From Allobosea sp. LC85 (GTDB lineage Bacteria; Pseudomonadota; Alphaproteobacteria; Rhizobiales; Beijerinckiaceae): a stretch of 64,000 bases of DNA. The notes under the pieces are model-generated. The model made no database searches and had not been told where the DNA came from. It saw only the letters and a program-made list of their open reading frames with translations. The stretch covers positions 36,621 to 100,620 of the forward strand of contig NZ_JPKG01000020.1 in assembly GCF_000735605.1 (NCBI RefSeq), read 5' to 3'. Position 1 is the stretch's first letter. Each line of letters begins with the position of its first letter. This document shows positions 63,883 through 64,000 of the stretch, in pieces. Made by a program: the position numbers and the translations under genes.

Positions 63883-64000
63883 CATTACAGTTGCCTTTTT
63901 GATTTAACGTGAGCTTGCTGAGCGATGGCTTGATGGGCTCTTCGCCAGAGCGACCATGCGATGACGTGCGCTGGCTTGATGCGTCGCTGGGCGAGCCTGA

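Noticed and set aside
63883..64000. Possible start of another gene or insertion-sequence end at the window edge
   Set aside because: The 118 bp show no recognisable motif, terminal inverted repeat or ribosome-binding site, so no call was made.

Overview
The window is GC-rich, densely packed bacterial chromosome. The codon bias is strong and long spurious frames lie antisense to almost every gene. Gene content and order point to an alphaproteobacterium of the Hyphomicrobiales (Rhizobiales), plausibly Bosea or a close relative. Supporting signs are a cspA-rpsU cold-shock pair, an rph/rdgB/hemW block divergent from hrcA, an lpoA-like gene divergent from rsmI-yraN-gshB, SPW-repeat and DUF2244 proteins, and many ABC and TRAP uptake systems. 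The genus is inferred from gene content alone. No rRNA, tRNA, CRISPR array, complete insertion sequence or prophage was seen.

Layout. 1-5.1 kb holds the end of a MarR regulator, an orphan dipeptide-type ABC binding protein, and an isoaspartyl peptidase / ketopantoate-reductase-like / SDR operon. 5.2-10.4 kb holds a cold-shock gene and, on the minus strand, a GntR regulator, a TRAP transporter (dctPQM) and an enolase-superfamily dehydratase, which look like one sugar-acid catabolic unit. 10.5-17.7 kb holds an AspT-type antiporter, cspA-rpsU, a Bcr/CflA drug exporter, a glutathione transferase, a SpoIIAA-like protein and an alkyl-sulfatase-like metallohydrolase. 17.7-26.2 kb holds a ugpBAEC-type importer with a creatininase-family gene locked between the two permease genes. 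It is divergent from an FAH-family / PfkB kinase / trans-3-hydroxyproline-dehydratase-like operon.

26.3-34.1 kb holds a GT-C-like membrane protein, an AraC-Ogt DNA repair protein, a methyltransferase, a SnoaL-like protein, DUF2244, endonuclease III, a decayed sugar-ABC ATPase fragment, an SPW-repeat protein and a phytase/esterase-like protein. 34.1-43.9 kb is a large minus-strand nucleoside uptake and salvage operon: BMP binding protein, metallo-beta-lactamase-fold protein, ATPase, two permeases, cdd, purine nucleoside phosphorylase, deoC, deoA and a 2-hydroxyacid dehydrogenase. 44-53.2 kb is mostly housekeeping: a moeB-like gene, gshB, yraN, rsmI, lpoA-like, hemW, rdgB, rph, hrcA, and an ankyrin protein coupled to hrcA. 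53.2-64 kb holds a cupin, DUF3297, a DUF1772-like gene divergent from a MarR regulator across a 16-bp perfect inverted repeat, GNAT, an XRE-cupin regulator, lepA, an EEP-family protein, two MFS transporters, a HAD hydrolase and an orphan msrQ.

The best candidates for new biology are the creatininase inside the ugp operon and its divergent partner operon, the MBL-fold protein coupled to the nucleoside importer, and the MarR operator. The terminator-like hairpins placed directly before ugpA and rpsU are also worth study. No wholly unprecedented multi-gene system stood out. The novelty here is in unusual combinations of known families.
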